From Emiliania huxleyi CCMP1516 (lineage: Eukaryota > Haptophyta > Isochrysidales > Noelaerhabdaceae), in NCBI RefSeq assembly GCF_000372725.1, contig NW_005200170.1:431722-495721 (forward strand): a stretch of DNA of 64,000 nucleotides. The letters run 5' to 3'. This document shows positions 60,298-64,000 of the stretch, piece by piece. Numbering within the stretch: position 1 is the stretch's first letter; every line of letters begins with the position of its first letter. The notes under the pieces are model-generated. The model was given only the letters and a program-made list of their open reading frames with translations. It was not told the DNA's origin and did not search any database. The translations under genes were made by a program, and so were the position numbers.

Positions 60298-62180
<1,883 letters not shown>

Positions 62181-62899
62181 CCCCAGAGGAGGAGGGCGGG
62201 GCGCGGCGGCGGCCCCATGCCCAGGGCCTGGACTAGCCGGGGCTGGCCGGGTGTCGGGACGACACGAGGAGGACGCCCTTACTTAGCAGTGGGTGGGGGC
62301 AAGGCGCAGAGGGTGCGCGCGCGGCGCGAGAGGTACGTGGCGAGACGAGAGAGAGTGTCTGGTGTGGGTGGAGGTCGCCACGCGTGTGCTTCATACTATG
62401 TGGGGAAAAGTCGGCATCGCCACAGTGCACAGATATGATGGAGATATTCGTATTTGGCAGCACAGCCACAGGGCGGGGCCTCTCCGCTCGAGCCAATACG
62501 AAAAAAAACACGCGCATTCCCCCCCGCGAGATAAAGCGCGATATATTCGTCGAAAGTGGTCGCAGTCACCTCACAATGGTCAATGCAGCGTCTGCACACA
62601 GAGACTTGCTGCAGCGGTTTGCAGGTGGAGCGTCCAGGGACACCAGACTGCGGAGGCCCAGCACCGAAGGACGTTGATTGAAGGAGCACCGGCGCCAGCA
62701 GCGACACCAGAGAGGCTGCAAACATGGCGCTGCCGCGGGACCCGGGACGTATACCCCAGCGCTCACGTCTACACCCGTGAACAGCCTCACGAGTTTGAAC
62801 AGCGTCCCTTGACCATCCAGTGACCATCACGGGGGCGGGGGGAAATTGAAATATCGCTCCCAGCCGTCCCCGATCCGCCACCAAATCCCCATTGCTTGC
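62181..62899. other. Intergenic, no gene seen
   Basis: About 720 bp between two plus-strand genes, of lower GC than average from 62390. Short ORFs only. Would hold the promoter of the next gene. Confidence 0.45.
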
Positions 62900-64000
62900 A
62901 TGGACACCAACGCGTCGGCTACGGCTCGCGCCAAGGGAGCCGTCGAGCGATTCGGCATTCTCCCCGGCTACCCTCAGTACATGCTCGGCACTTGCTTGTC
63001 CTCCATTCTATGCATCATGGCAGCGTGCATAAACACGATTGCACGATTCAGGAGGGCCGATCAGAAGTATGCCATTGCGGTCGGATCCATCGGGCTCGCT
63101 GGAGCGGTGCTGGGAGTGGTCCTCGATCGTGACTTCCAGGTCTCCAAGAAGGAGTCTAAAGTCGGTGAGATCTCTGCGCGCGAGCTTCTCGCGGGGTTCC
63201 TGGCGTTGTGGTTTGGCGTCGCAGTGATCGTGCTCACCTTCTCTTGGGGATTCGCCAATTTTAATTCATTGGGCAACGGCTACTTCAGCCTCTGGCTGTG
63301 TTTCGGCTTTTCGCTGGCGGGACTGATGGAGTCCAACACTACCGTCCGCGAGAAGGTGCATGCGCGAGTCACAGCAGCCAAGGCTGCAGCAAGCAACGAG
63401 TCAGACATGGCATCGCAGGCGGGCCTGGTCGCCGTGGCGTCGGCGGTGGTCTTCATGGGCTGCTTCCCGCTCAACAATCGTCAGAAAACTGTCTTTGGAA
63501 CTATTTTCGATTCGGAGTGGCCAGCCATCGTCTCACTCGTTTTCTCGTCTCTCTCCTTCATTATCGCTATCGTGCTCGCCTTTGGGAAGAACCTCGAGCA
63601 GCAGCTCCCGCTCGTCCGAGCGCTGGCGATCTATCTGCTGGCACCCTCGCCCTGGAAGAGGAGGCTCTGCGCCGGCAGGCCGCCCTCACCTCGGCCGCCG
63701 CGGCCCGCAGGTGAGCTGGATCGCGACAACCATCTGCTACACTTTTTACCGCCCCGGGGTCGGCAACGGCTACTTTGGCTGCTTCGCCGCAATTTTCTTC
63801 TCCTTCAAGCTCTTTGCGATCTTCTTCTTGAAGGAGAGCCCCGGCCCCGCCGTGGTGGTACATGCCGAGGCAGAGGGGGTGGTGGTGCAGGAAGCAACGG
63901 CGATGGACACTAACGCGTCGGCTACGGCTCGCGCCAAGGGAGCCGTCGAGCGATTCGGCATTCTCCCCGGCTACCCTCAGTACATGCTCGGCACGTGCCT
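62900..64000 (+). CDS. Multi-TM protein with an in-frame tandem duplication, 3' end outside window
   Basis: Exons 62900-63640 and 63711->64000, intron GC-AG (CTG|GCACCC). Module 1: 'MDTNASATARAKGAVERFGI' + LPGYPQYMLG, then about seven TM helices (for example 'CLSSILCIMAACINTIARF', 'LLAGFLALWFGVAVIVLTFS', 'YFSLWLCFGFSLAGLMES', 'AGLVAVASAVVFMGCFPLNN', 'IVSLVFSSLSFIIAIVLAFG', and after the intron 'VSWIATTICYTFYRPGVGNG' and 'FGCFAAIFFSFKLFAIFFLK'). After a short linker (VVVHAEAEGVVVQEATA) the frame runs on into a second copy from 63902, with only three base differences in the first 97. Family not recognised; the GNGYF motifs occur twice per module. An integral membrane protein of repeated modules. 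Confidence 0.72.

Overview
The window looks like nuclear DNA of a flagellated, GC-rich unicellular alga, most likely a haptophyte of the Emiliania/Gephyrocapsa/Prymnesium kind. The reasons are: eukaryotic spliced genes on both strands, very GC-rich coding sequence, many introns that start with GC instead of GT, proline-rich 'PPSP' stalks in secreted proteins, a ciliary transition-zone gene (B9D2), a Ykt6 SNARE, and a small TM family with the motif 'TAAVVYAVKDTEVDG' that I associate with haptophytes. Species is an inference. Two 100-base assembly gaps (N) lie at 45573-45672 and 60991-61090.

Layout. 1-3584 (minus): a secreted FG-GAP/integrin-alpha-like protein whose 3' part is a 1.6 kb 27-bp tandem repeat encoding a Pro/Ser stalk that runs off the left edge. 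3774-5440: two small membrane proteins. 5441-8900: mostly repeats and no firm gene. 8962-9687: B9D2. 10176-18896 (minus): one 2,818-residue receptor with CUB domains, proline-rich stalks, a beta-helix, a multi-pass membrane region, a cytoplasmic TIR domain and an unnamed C-terminal domain. 19751-21008 (minus): Mpv17/PMP22. 21344-22798: F-box/RCC1. 23634-27089: FG-repeat/LENG8-like/ankyrin/cold-shock chimera. 27310-27894 (minus): a solo copy of the receptor's C-terminal domain. 28005-30466: mitochondrial carrier. 31109-31663 (minus): secreted coiled coil. 32714-34371: MFS transporter with telomere-like introns, abutting a GT31 glycosyltransferase fragment. 35433-38720: multi-TM prolyl-4-hydroxylase-like enzyme. 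39693-40967: EF-hand/TM protein and a SHOCT-domain protein. 41490-42678 (minus): second 2OG-Fe(II) oxygenase. 42846-46600: charged ORF, repeats, kelch relic, gap, fold-back element. 46598-49767: F-box/ankyrin and F-box/LRR genes. About 50400-58475 (minus): TBC RabGAP and PDZ protein, possibly one gene. 58655-59845: NHL/BTB. 60298-62180: YKT6. 62900 to the right edge: a multi-TM gene whose whole module is tandemly duplicated in frame.

Two themes stand out. First, secreted or cell-surface proteins with proline-rich stalks lie near two hydroxylases of the 2OG-Fe(II) family, as expected for hydroxyproline-rich surface glycoproteins, although adjacency is not proof. Second, introns here are unusual: of about 30 introns whose borders I could fix by reading frame, about 13 use GC-AG, several are flanked by copies of the neighbouring exon end, and two are built of degenerate telomere repeat. 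Splice sites were chosen by hand from frame and family fit and need transcripts to confirm.
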